This document shows positions 33,280 through 43,865 of a stretch of DNA of 64,000 bases, one piece after another. The translations under genes and the position numbers were made by a program. This DNA comes from Adiantum capillus-veneris (lineage: Eukaryota > Streptophyta > Polypodiopsida > Polypodiales > Pteridaceae), in NCBI GenBank assembly GCA_014529385.2, contig CM043956.1, forward strand, positions 84,557,721-84,621,720, read 5' to 3'. The notes below the pieces were generated by a model that searched no databases, was not told the origin of the DNA, and was given only the letters and a program-made list of their open reading frames with translations. Within the stretch, counting starts at the first letter, position 1. Each line of letters starts with the position of its first letter.

Positions 33280-34203
33280 TGTTGGAGCCCCATTGGTCCA
33301 ACTGTTGTAATGAGTCCATCTTGTAAAGCATATCAAATTCCATTTTTTATGTCAAAGACGTTTTATCATTTTGATCCATTCGTCTGGATTATGTAAATAT
33401 TAGTTAGTTAGTCAGGACTCAGATTTATTCCCACTTTGTAATCATGAGCAAGAGAACCCCATGTACATTTTTGAGCTAAGGTGACTAAAGTATAAAAGTC
33501 ACCTTAGAACCATTTTGGAATAACTTTTTTTGAATTAATCCTATGTCGTACGAGTCTGAGAGAGAGAAAGAGAGAGTGAGTGTGTCTTATCCTCTTCGCT
33601 ACGCGCTTCTCCCTCACCGGATTCACGACGCGACCACACCATCGCGGTAGTCTCTCCGAGAGCTATGCACCCACGCCACGCATTCGCCGTTTCGAGTTGA
33701 TCACGATCGATTCTTCCTCGAGCTTGTTTTGCTTGTAAGTAGCACAAAGGGTGTCTGTTTTCAATAATCAAGTGCTTCATGGAATGAGAAAGAGATTAGC
33801 TACACATAGATACTGATAAACTTAAGTTTCGCCCACTTTTGGATTATGACCTGTTGGTCTATCGCGACAGTATTCGAGATAGCTAGGGTTCTAATCTGGT
33901 GAGATTAGACTTATAGGTAAATATGTCCTAGTGAGAGGATGGTGCCTAGTAAGCTTGATGCGATTCCGAGTTCATTGGACGTGTAAACTGTGTTGTGAGC
34001 GTTAAGGGATAGAGTGGGTTGCAATCTATCAGGGTTAGTGATTGATGTATCATAAAAGTGCGTATGTGTAGATTGGTCTCAGCCTGACAGGCTAACGAGA
34101 TTGCCTACATGCACCTATGGGTTAGTCGTGTCATCGGATGATAAGTATGTTCTCTGTGTCGTGCTTATGAGTATGAACAGGAGAGTAGTTTTGCCCTAAA
34201 ACA
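33280..34203 (+). repeat. 5' LTR (924 bp) of the giant element
   Basis: TGTTGGAG...AAAACA. It contains the TATA/inverted-repeat promoter and, in its downstream half, a variant of the leader palindrome (GTCTATCGCGACAG at 33857). Relative to the 3' LTR it has 74 extra bases around 33510-33585, including a GA-rich run. Confidence 0.93.
33476..33507 (+). promoter_or_regulatory. TATA box in the loop of a perfect 11-bp inverted repeat
   Basis: CTAAGGTGACT (33476-33486), loop AAAGTATAAA, then AGTCACCTTAG (33497-33507). TATAAAA overlaps the loop. The same arrangement is intact in the 3' LTR at 63382-63413. Confidence 0.75.
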
Positions 34204-34204
34204 T

Positions 34205-34224
34205 TGGCGCCCCTGCCGGGGACA
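34205..34224 (+). other. Primer-binding site of the giant element
   Basis: TGGCGCCCCTGCCGGGGACA begins one base after the LTR. It resembles the TGGCGCC-type sites of Tat and Athila elements. Confidence 0.88.
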
Positions 34225-35721
34225 CAAGACCTTAAGTAGGGAGATCTACGTCACTCGTGTGATGGTTAGCTTGCTTTAGTTTTGACTAGAGAGAGCTTAA
34301 ACTTTTAGAACAAGATCCAGGATAGAGTATCCTGAGGTCTAGTGGATAGCCAGGAAACCTGTGTCTTGCCAAGGGTCTGCGACTAGTTAGATTTAGTTAG
34401 GTAGGATAATGTGGAGTTATGGTTTTTGGTTTTTAGTGCTTGTTATACTTGTGAAGAAAGAGAGTAGAAAAACGCTATAAAACTGCAAAAAACAAACAAA
34501 AAGAAGAAACAATAAGACTATTTGCTTGCCTTGAAAGAAAAACTCACCGCATATACCCTTGAAAGGGGTGAAAAGAGTCGACATTGAAATTTATGATCCA
34601 ACACTCGAGAAAACATAAAAACTGCGACCAAAACCAAAAAAAAAAGAAAAAAAAGAAACAGGTGATTGTCATAATGAAACACTAAGTGAACCTAAAGGGG
34701 CCAAGATGAGATATAACCATTAGCCAAGGGTAAACTGACTGTGTCATGAGGTATGACTGATGTGCACAAGTTTAAGATGCAATGTCATCAAATTTGCATC
34801 ACTTCAAGTGCAATGGAGTGTGAATTGTCAGAGAAAAGTGAAATTTGTGAAGTGCTTGAGTTTGAGCTCAAAATAAGTCCAAACTTCACAAAACTTGGTG
34901 GATAGACTTATATGGACACAGGGAACAAGACTATGCAAAAACAGACAAAAAATTAAGTCCCCATTTCTCACTGCCTGGTCTATCGCGATAGACTGGTGAA
35001 GGTGGTGTTTGTCTAGCAACAAGCAAAAAACCCTTATACCACAAGCTTAACACATCAATACAAGGGTACTCACAAAAATTGAGTGAATTTAAACACCAAT
35101 TTTGACCCCAAAACTTCAACACTGGTGTTTGGAGTTTGAATTCAGAGACAAGGGCAAGAAGTCTTTGACCAAATGTCCAAACAGTGCCAAAATTGGTCAA
35201 TGCACTACACAAGGGGAGGCTAAACCAACTGTGGAGAAAAATTTGGAAAAAAGCTGAAAATGGAGAAAGTGCCCAGTCTATCACGATAGACCAAGGAACT
35301 TTCTGCTGGGGAACTTTTCTTTCAAATTTCCCCTAGGGAGAGCTTTATCAAGGCCTAAATAGCAGACACACCAAAATTCAAGGCATTTAGATCACTGAAG
35401 GTCAAGCTGAGGGTCAGATAGAGAATCAAGCTCCGATTGAAATACTAAAATGGGACCAAAACCCAACCCAAGTGTCCAAACTTCACAAAACTTGGGGGAT
35501 AGGCTTTAGAGGGTAACTGGAACTCAAGGGTAAAGTCACAATTTTGAATTGACTTTTGCCAAAGCAAAATGTCAATCTATCGCGATAGACTAAGGAAGTT
35601 GTGAATAGGACACTTTTTGCAATTTGTGACTATACTGCTAGGACATACTCTCTATATAGATCCCAGCCATCATTTCATAATTGAAATTGGACAACCAGAA
35701 GACTGACTAAGTGGTTGCTGT
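34225..35721 (+). other. 5' leader of the giant element, with palindromic repeats
   Basis: Non-coding leader, left of the nested insertion. Three copies of the GTCTATCGCGATAGAC palindrome lie about 300 bp apart: 34978-34993 (perfect), 35276-35291 (one base changed) and 35576-35589 (core). Flanking segments such as AATTCAAGGCATTT near 35371 recur near 59540, so the leader and the spacer before the extra 3' region share repeat units. Confidence 0.75.
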
Positions 35722-37796
35722 TGAGGGCGAGCTTTTTGAAATGGGACCTCTAAACCCAAACGAATGGGCCTACCCTCACAAAATGTTCGTAAAGAGATAC
35801 GCACACTACTTGGGGCACCACCTTCTTTTGGGAGTGGAGAAGGAAACCAATCAAAATAAAACTTGCACTCACCCACTCAAGCAACACACTTTGAAAACCC
35901 CCTTACTCTATATACAGTTTGGACACTTGAACACCATCAACGATTATGCAACCCAATGCCGTGCATCAAATGAAATATGCAATTTGTGGAATAGCATTCA
36001 CCTTCTCCCCATAAGAATACCCATAATACATCCAAACTCCTCCTCGCTCAAGCACTCATCAAAAAAATCATGCACACAAGACTTGCCTCTCAAGCACACA
36101 AGAGAATCACTTACATAAAACTAACGCACTTTGCATATAGAGCTCATCTCCATCTATGCAATGCCGTGACACAAATAAAATCACCATGAGAGGTAGCCAC
36201 ATGCATATGTAATGAAGCAAAAGAAAGTTGGAGTGAGAAATTTTTTTAGACCAATTGAATAAGTGTGGAGAAACAAACCAATGGTAAATTGAGAATAGAA
36301 CACTTACTTGATTTCTCGCACACCTTTTAAGGGGAGGACAGACGCTGGCTAACCATCACGAATTGCGACACTTGAAATTTTTGAAGATGATTTAATGATC
36401 ATTAACATAACCATGAGAGAGGTCATGATGTATTTACAAGTTATTGAGGTGCTACAAATGAGTTATTGGGTTGATGGAGTAAGAGATGGTAGAATAGAAA
36501 GAGTGGAGGATAGAGTTGCACTTCCTTCAAAGAGGAGGGTTAGGAGGGAGGATGTGAAAGAGGGAGAGTTGGGGTTTTATCTACTATTGATCAAGAAATA
36601 ACATGAAGTTGAAAATATAGGTGTGTGTCCTTGAGTCTCTCCAAGGGGGACTATTTATAGTTGTGTAGGAGTGGGATCATGCTACACTTAATTAGGGTGA
36701 GTGATTAGCCCTAATTAAGTGTCCTTTGACCACTCATTGAATATTGGACATAAAAGGGACTATTTATTCACCAAAAATATCATTTTAGACCGTGAAGGCT
36801 CCATAGGGGTGCATAATGTAGGTGGGCCCCACCACGAGGCCCTACGGGTGGCTCCTGCGGGGTATCTCAACTTGTCTGTCTTGGCATTTAGAAAGCATCT
36901 TTAGGTTGGTCCCATCACATGCAAGTGACCTTGAACACTCATTGATCTTCTAGAAGATGATTAGGGGAAAAATAAGATCTCACCCTCTTGATTTACTTGA
37001 TTTACAGTTCCCTTTTGCTGCGAATCTGACAGATTTACACTATTTTGACCATAACTTTTTACCTGTAGCTCGGAATGACATGCTTCAAAAGGCAAATTTG
37101 ACCTTCTCAACATGTTTGATATGAATTTGGACTATTCTTCACGCCCATGCACCAAGGAATTTGGTTTGGAAGTTCCACACTAGGCTAGGGAACCTTTTGC
37201 TTCCAAGTCTTCTTGTATGGGCCCTTTTCTTGTATGCATCCAAGGGGAATCATGCTTTTTCAAAAGGGTATGATGCTTAAACAAATAGAGGAGGGCCCAA
37301 TATTATTTGCTTGTGAAAAGAATATACAATTTGAGTCTTTTTGAAAGGAGAAAAACTATATGTGTATTCTTAAGAGATATTGGGCCACCTATGTAGGGGG
37401 CATAGAAGACTTGTAGAGATGGACCATAATCTTTGGTAAAGACAAGTGGAGAGTTGATTTTCATGGTAATTTATCTATATGGTGTGGAAGATGGATATCT
37501 TATTTTTCTACTACTAATTCACAAGAGGTAAGAATGTTTGGGGGTATATAGTTGGTTATTTTATGCTTACTTCTATTTACAAAGCAAAAAAGAAAAGGGT
37601 GGTAATATAAATATATGACTAAGGTGACATTTTTGGGAAGAGTACAATGTATGTGTCGCCACAAAGGTTAAACGAAGAGGGGGAATTTACTCTAGATAAC
37701 TTAATAGCGTAGAAAAATATATACACATATGAGGAGGAGGATGTTGAGTAGACTGAAAAATGTTGCAAAAAGATGGTTACCATTTTATGCCACTCA
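35722..37796 (-). repeat. 3' LTR (2075 bp) of the nested gypsy
   Basis: On the minus strand TGAGTGGC...CCCTCA. The minus-strand TATA box CTATAAATAG is at 36651-36660. Plus-strand frames of 60-135 codons inside it recur in the other LTR only because the LTRs are copies. Confidence 0.93.
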
Positions 37797-37810
37797 TATT
37801 ATCCCTCCCC
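37797..37810 (-). other. Polypurine tract of the nested gypsy
   Basis: The minus strand reads GGGGAGGGATAA directly before the 3' LTR. Confidence 0.8.
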
Positions 37811-37962
37811 GAAGCCTAGAGATATTCATATATTTAGGAGGACGGTGTTGCTTCTTTTTTTTCTCTTTGTTTTGTCATTTTTCCTTTTCCACTTTTTTTT
37901 TTTTTTTCAATAGGAGGAGTGTCATGCACTCTTTTACTCCATTAGACCTGCTTTTCATTACC

Positions 37963-40900
37963 TCAATCCCATAAATCGGAGATGGGAGGGTTGCCTTGGG
38001 TATGTTCAGATTCCAAGGCTGGTTCTTCTTTGCACATCAAAGCTTTAAAAATAGGTGGAGCATTTGCCAAGCCGAAGGGATCCATGCCAAGTTGGAGCTT
38101 AGACGATGTAGGTAGATGACTTCCTATCAACGGATTGATACGTTGAAAGTAGGTCTTTAATCTCCATCCATTGACTCTGGTCTTGTGGAGTTTTCCTGAT
38201 AAATATGCTAATCTGTAACTACCATTCCCAAACTTTTTTTTTATTATGAAAGGTTCCTCCCATCTTTGCAAAAACTTTTTGTCAAGTCGAGTATCAAGTC
38301 GGTTATCATAGCGAAGAACCAACATACCTTCATTCAATCCTTTCCCCTTGAGCTTCTTGTTGATTTTGTCCCTTTGGCTTGTCGCTTTGGTGATGTAGTG
38401 ATCAATGGACTCTTCTCTATCTAGCTGAAGTCGTTGGAGATCTAAGATCCTTTCATGTAGAACCTCTTTTGGTTTTTTTGCCACTCTTGCAAGAACGCGC
38501 AAGCTTGAGAGATCTACCTCAATGGGGAGAAGTGCCTCCTGTCCATAAACTAGATGAAAAGGGGTGAGTTGGGTAGATACCTTGAAAGATGTCCTATACG
38601 CCCAAAGAGCAGCCGTCAAATGGCGATACCAATCATTAGGTCGGTCCACAACCTGCTTAGAAATGATCTTACATATCATTCCATTCACTTTTTCCACCAA
38701 TCCATTGCATTGAGGATAGTAGGGTGTGGAATGTAGATGTTTCACTTTTAACCTCCTCAAGAGATCATTCAGAAGGTCAGCCCTAAAACCTGGGCCTCGC
38801 TCTGATAAGATTTCTAGGTGTGTTCCAAACCTACTAGAAATATGGTCAAAAATAAACTTTGATATCTCTTCAGCTGTGATTCGGGTTGTGCTTGTTGCTT
38901 CCGCCCATCGTGTCATGTAGTCAACACCCATGATGATGAAAACCTTCCCTGTAGAAGTACGAGGTAGGGGACCGATTGCATCCACACCCCACTTTTCAAA
39001 AGGGCCATAAGATATTATTGGGACTCGAGGCTCATATGTTAGTCGTCTATCCCCAGCAATTTGGAATGGCTTACATGCCTTACACCAATATTGGACATCA
39101 CGGTGTAAGCTCGGCCAAATAAACCCTGCTTGTAAAATCTTCCTACTTGTAATATCTTGAGAAAAGTGACCACCACAGACATCATCATGACATGAAAGAA
39201 GAATTTTCTCTATCTCTTGCACACCTGGTACTCTCCTCAAGACCAAATCTTTCCCTTTGTGATATAAATCATCCCCGATCAACTGGTAAGGTGTGGCCTT
39301 CTTAACTAGTCTATGTCTTTGCACCTTGTCTAAGTGTTTGGGACACTCACCTGCTTGTAGAAAGAAGATAATGTCTTTTAGCTCCTCTTGACCTTGATAT
39401 TTGGGTTCATATAGTTTCACACCTCCTACCGCCATTTGAAGCTTTTCATTTGCAAGTAAGTCTGCTTCCTTGTTATGAGTTTTGACAATGTGTTGTACCT
39501 GTGTTGCTTTAAAACCCTTCATCAAAGCTCTTACACTACTAAGCCACTCAAACAATGTACGATTCTTGCACCTCCAAGTCCCTTGGATTTGCCTGACCAC
39601 TAGCAAAGAATCACCTTTTATAATAAGTCTTTGTATGCCTAATTCTTTGCATTCTTCTAACCCAAGGGTTAGAGTAGCATAACTCAGTCTCATTGTTAGA
39701 GTGAATGTTGGGTAGAGTGATACCTTTTCTAACCATTACCTCCTTTTGTGGGTTCAAAATGATGATCCCCCTTGCTGCTTTGTCTTGTTGGCGTTGATAA
39801 GCTCCGTCAAAGCATAAAGTATGGGAATTATCAATCTCCTTCACTTTGAACTGTTTTGAGCCTTCCTCTCTTTGTAGTCGTGATCCTTCCCTTTCTCTCA
39901 CTTTGTAGGTGAGAATGTCTGCAAGTCCTGCTCTTGTGCTATCTTCTACAAGGAAAGTGTATTCAAATTCTTGGAGTTCAAGCACCCACTTTGCTATTCT
40001 AGATGAGAGGCTCATGTGTTGTACTACTTATGGTAGATTGTGCTCTAAGGTGAGAAAAACAAATGGCATAGGGAGAAGATACGATCGAAACTTCCTTACC
40101 GCAAACAAGATTGCAAAGACCACTTTCTCCATTTCAGTGTATCCCTTCTCGGCTAGAGTCATCACCTTGCTTGCAAAATAGATCGGCCTCATGTATGATT
40201 TTTTAAGATCTTTTTGCATCAAAACAACACCAATTGCTTCGAAACCTACGCTTGGAATGACATAGTAGGTCTCCTTTGGATCTAGTGGCATTAGGATTGG
40301 GAGAGAGCTAAGAATGCCCTTCACTTCCTCAAAACATTTTTCATGTTCCCTCTCCCATCCAAATGTGGATTGGCTTGCCAACCTATGCAAAGGGGCGATG
40401 GATTCTGCTAGGAGATGGATGAAATGAGACATGTACCTCACTTTGTGGTTGAAGGTCATTAGCTCCTTAGTTGTTGTTGATGGAGATAATGACAAAAGGG
40501 CCTCTACTTTAGAGGGATCCACTTGAATTCCTTGTGAAGAAACCACATGGCCTAGCAAAACCACTTGAGATTCACTGATATGACACTTCTCTGGGTTGAG
40601 TTGTCCCCCAAATTGATGGAGCCTCTTAAGCCCCTCTTCGACCTTTTGGCAGTGAAGTGATCTACAACTATAAATACAGAAATCATCCATAAAGACTCTT
40701 ATAGATTTTCCAAAGAATGGATGAAATAAAAATATTGTGAATCTCATGAAGGTGCTAGGAGCATTGGTGAGCCCAAAAGGCATTACTCTGAATGCAAAAC
40801 ATCCCCAAGGTGTGATGAAGGTGGTTTTTGGTTGGTCCTCTTCTGCTATTCTAATTTGAAAATATCCTGAATACCCTGGTCCCTCTTTGTCGCAGCATTG

Positions 40901-42360
40901 AGGGGTTTGTAATCCACGCAGACCCTCCACTTACCATTCTTCTTGGGAGTGACTACAATAGGTGATACCCATTCGGAGTTGGATATTGGATAGATGAAGC
41001 CAGCCTTCAAGAGTCGATTCACTTCTTGTAGGAGAGCCTTTTGTTGCACAGATCCTAGTCGCCTTAACTTTTGAGCCGCGGGTTTGGTCCCTGGTTTCAA
41101 TTCAATTCGATGCTCTATTACATCTACACCTCTTATTTGTGAGTAGTCAGTGATAAACAAATTGGGATACCTCCTTAACATATTGATGTAGGACCTCTTC
41201 TCCTCACAAGTAAGATCTTTTGCAAGCATCTTCTCAAAACCTTCTTCAAGGTGGTGGCATCTTTCATCCCCTCGTGTGTGAATGTCTGTTGGATTTTCTT
41301 CTACAGAAACATCTTGGGTGTTGGCGTTAAATACAATTCCCATTACCTCCAAAGAAGACTCCTCTTCACTGGTTGATGCACTGGTTGATGCTTCCTCATC
41401 ACTTGAGTAAGGACTCTCCTCTTCGCTCTCTTCATCTACCGTGGTTTCATAGTTGATATCTAGTTGCTTTCCTTCTCGCCAATCATACACCACCGGTTGA
41501 CCCTTCTTAAGAATCAAACGACCACTTCCCCATTTTTGATCTGCATTCACAGCAATGAGCCAAGGCCTCCCTAGGATGATGGGATAGCCCTCCCCCTTAG
41601 CTGGCATGACATACATATCCACTCGTGCATCTATGTTACATACAGAGACTTTTACATTTTCAATGATCCCCAAACACTTCACACTTGAGTTGTTGGCTAG
41701 ACTAGCTTGACAATTAGAGGACTTTGTAATTTCAAGCCCTAACCTGTTCATTGATTTTTCCGTGATCACACACATTTGAGCTCCACCATCAACATATACA
41801 TTAGACACCTTTTTACCCCTTATGTAAGCATCCACAATGGGTTCCACATCTTTTTTTAGCTTTGAGGACACAACCTTAATGGAAAGATTTGCTTTCTTTT
41901 TTGGAATTCTTGTACTTACCAACTTTGGCCATTGCCTTCTCACTTTGGCTGATAGGTGTAGAAGTTGAGGCCATGAAATGTTTGGCTTTTGGGTTTGTAA
42001 ATCCTCCAGGATGTTGTAGGACTCTAGCTCCTTTCCCAATGGGAAGTCGTTGATACCAATTTCCCTTCGCCTTGATCTTTTCTTCCTGCTACTTTCAGCT
42101 TCTTCCATCTTTGACTTCTTCTTCTTATCCCTTCTGGCTGAATTTGTTCCTTCACTTCTCACGTCTTCATCCTTATCATGTGCTCTTGTGCGTTTTTCTG
42201 TCAGCATAACATCAAATTTTAGAGTATTCTCATCTATTACCTCTTCTAGCTTGATGATGTTGACTCTTGTTTCTTCCTCCTCATGTGGGACGGGAGGTAT
42301 ATTTGTTGTTGGTGGTGGTCGACGAAGGATTTGTGGGCCTTGAGCTAGTTCTTGCTGCAC
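37963..42360 (-). pseudogene. Nested gypsy pol (protease, RT, two RNases H, integrase)
   Basis: The protease has YVDGGAQ near 41790. In RT a deletion of about 70 bp near 40880 joins AATKRD directly to GYSGYF and removes the motif A aspartate; the FMDD box is present near 40690. The first RNase H lacks its acidic residues (IPSVGFEAIG). The second survives across a frameshift near 39690 (LCFDGAY, KGDSLLV, EADLLAN). In integrase the zinc module has lost its last Cys (CKACKPF) and the second catalytic Asp reads Glu (LSERG). A stop at 40026 and shifts at about 40880 and 39690 complete the damage. Despite young LTRs, this copy is inactive. Confidence 0.9.
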
Positions 42361-42402
42361 AGTGAGTGGAGGCGGTCTGGGGGGATATATGTCTCCCGGA
42401 AG

Positions 42403-43212
42403 TCACCTTGGATGTGGACAATTGTACATTCCATGGCCCATTTCATTGCAATTCCAACATCGCAACTCTTGAGCTTGTCTTCGTTGATTGCGATTCCCTT
42501 CTCTTGGTTGTCGTTGTTGAGGTAGGCCCTGTACTAGATTCAGAGTGACGTTCTCAAGCTGTTGAGTTAGCCTTTGTAAAACCTCTTGTTGAGAGTTATC
42601 TCCTATTTGTGAAGATTGTGCAAGAGGGGCCCTAATTGGTGCTTCCATGGTTTGTGAAGACTCCCTCTCACTCACTTCATTCAAACCCCTTGCTCTATGT
42701 GCTTGGAATTGTAGTTTTCTAAACTTGATGATGGCTACCTCACGTGCTTCTTCGAAGGTGGATGGGAATTTTAGCTCTACTTTAGCCTTTAAAAGTGGAT
42801 ACAAGCCAACCATGAATCTTTCTTTTTTTAGAAAGTTAGGTGCACCACCATGATTTTCTAATGTAGCCTCCCACCTACCCCATAGATTGACAAAGGTTGC
42901 TTCATAAAAGGGATAGTCTTCAAGTGATACCTGCTTATCTCCAATAAGACATTTCCATAGTCCTTCAGAAGTATCACCTTGACCGAACTTGGAGAGGAAG
43001 CTTGCTCGCAGTCTCTCAAAGTTGGACTTGATTTGGGGTTGCAAGGTCTCATACCATGCTTTAGCTTCTGCTTTTAGAACCAACGGGAAGGCTCGTAGCT
43101 TTACTTCCTCTTCATCTCTCCCGGATATGAGATGTGCCATCTCCAAGTTGTTAAGAAACTCTTGCGCATCTTCCCCACTTCTTGCATAGAACGTGGGAAA
43201 AGAACTTGACAT
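42403..43212 (-). pseudogene. Nested gypsy gag
   Basis: 269 codons starting MSSSFPTFYARSGEDAQEFL, with a capsid core (FVNLWGRWEATL) and an intact zinc knuckle CWNCNEMGHGMYNC near the end. It stops at a TGA (42403-42405) but is in the same frame as pol, which restarts 14 codons later. In F1 the break lies close by and also fits a mutated Arg or Gln codon, so gag-pol was most likely one long frame. Confidence 0.9.
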
Positions 43213-43299
43213 TTTGTTTAGACTTTTTGATTTTTTTTAATTAAAAAAAGAAACTTTTCTCTTACGGGCCGCACAAGATCGTTGACACTATAAATCTGA

Positions 43300-43512
43300 T
43301 TACATAAAAATGAAGATGTACACATCCATTGTGAATTCGTACTTTATCATAGGTAGAATAAATGGATTAATTGAAGCATTGATTTCATTGAGGTGAGTGG
43401 ATCCAAATATCTTCCTTATGATAGATTGAAACCTAAACTTAGTTGCAATGATTATATGAATGGATTGCCGAGCAATAGGCCTAAAAGGTTCATTGTTTTG
43501 ATCGTGATTCAT
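43300..43512 (-). CDS. Small conserved pre-gag protein, nested gypsy, second copy
   Basis: An intact 70-codon frame 88 bases before the gag ATG. Shared features with its neighbour at 43596: I-H/V-I/N-I/V at the start, F-QSIIRKIFG, EINASINPFILP and the C-terminal TMDVYIFIFM. It appears to be a tandem duplicate that has diverged. Function unknown. Confidence 0.65.
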   Translation of the reverse strand: MNHDQNNEPFRPIARQSIHIIIATKFRFQSIIRKIFGSTHLNEINASINPFILPMIKYEFTMDVYIFIFM

Positions 43513-43595
43513 GTGCTACTCCTCGTTGTTGGTTTGAAGACCTCGTTCCTTCATATGGCCCTTGAGCACCCCTTCACCACTCCTTGTTCCTGCCT

Positions 43596-43811
43596 TTAAA
43601 ACAAAATGAAAATGTGAACATCAAAAGAAGTTTCATAATTGATGATTGGAAGTATAATTGGATTGGGTGATGCCAGTATTTCTCTAAGTCTTTCTGCACC
43701 AAACATAAAAACAATGCGTTGCTGGAAAAAGACTTTTCTATCTATGTGAACATTAACTCTAATGTGTTGTGCAAAATGAAATGGATAGATGGGAACTCCA
43801 TTGTTCATCAC
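43596..43811 (-). CDS. Small conserved pre-gag protein, nested gypsy, first copy
   Basis: An intact 71-codon frame starting about 30 bases after the primer site: MMNNGVPIYPFHFAQH, VNVHIDRKVFFQQRIVF, FGAERLREILASPNPIILP, ending SFDVHIFILF. It is the best match to the F1 plus copy at 11331, with roughly two thirds identical residues and mostly silent DNA differences in the aligned core. This suggests past selection on the protein. I do not recognise a family. Confidence 0.72.
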   Translation of the reverse strand: MMNNGVPIYPFHFAQHIRVNVHIDRKVFFQQRIVFMFGAERLREILASPNPIILPIINYETSFDVHIFILF

Positions 43812-43841
43812 TAAAAAATTTGAACGTAACTTGGAAATATG

Positions 43842-43860
43842 TTCCTCAATGGGGGCACCA
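43842..43860 (-). other. Primer-binding site of the nested gypsy
   Basis: The minus strand reads TGGTGCCCCCATTGAGGAA, five bases inside the 5' LTR. The acceptor tRNA is not identified. Confidence 0.75.
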
Positions 43861-43865
43861 CTTTA

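Noticed and set aside
35711-36118. A 135-codon plus-strand frame (and its 157-codon twin at 43789-44262)
   Set aside because: It lies inside the LTR and is duplicated only because the LTRs are copies; it runs opposite to the element and resembles nothing.
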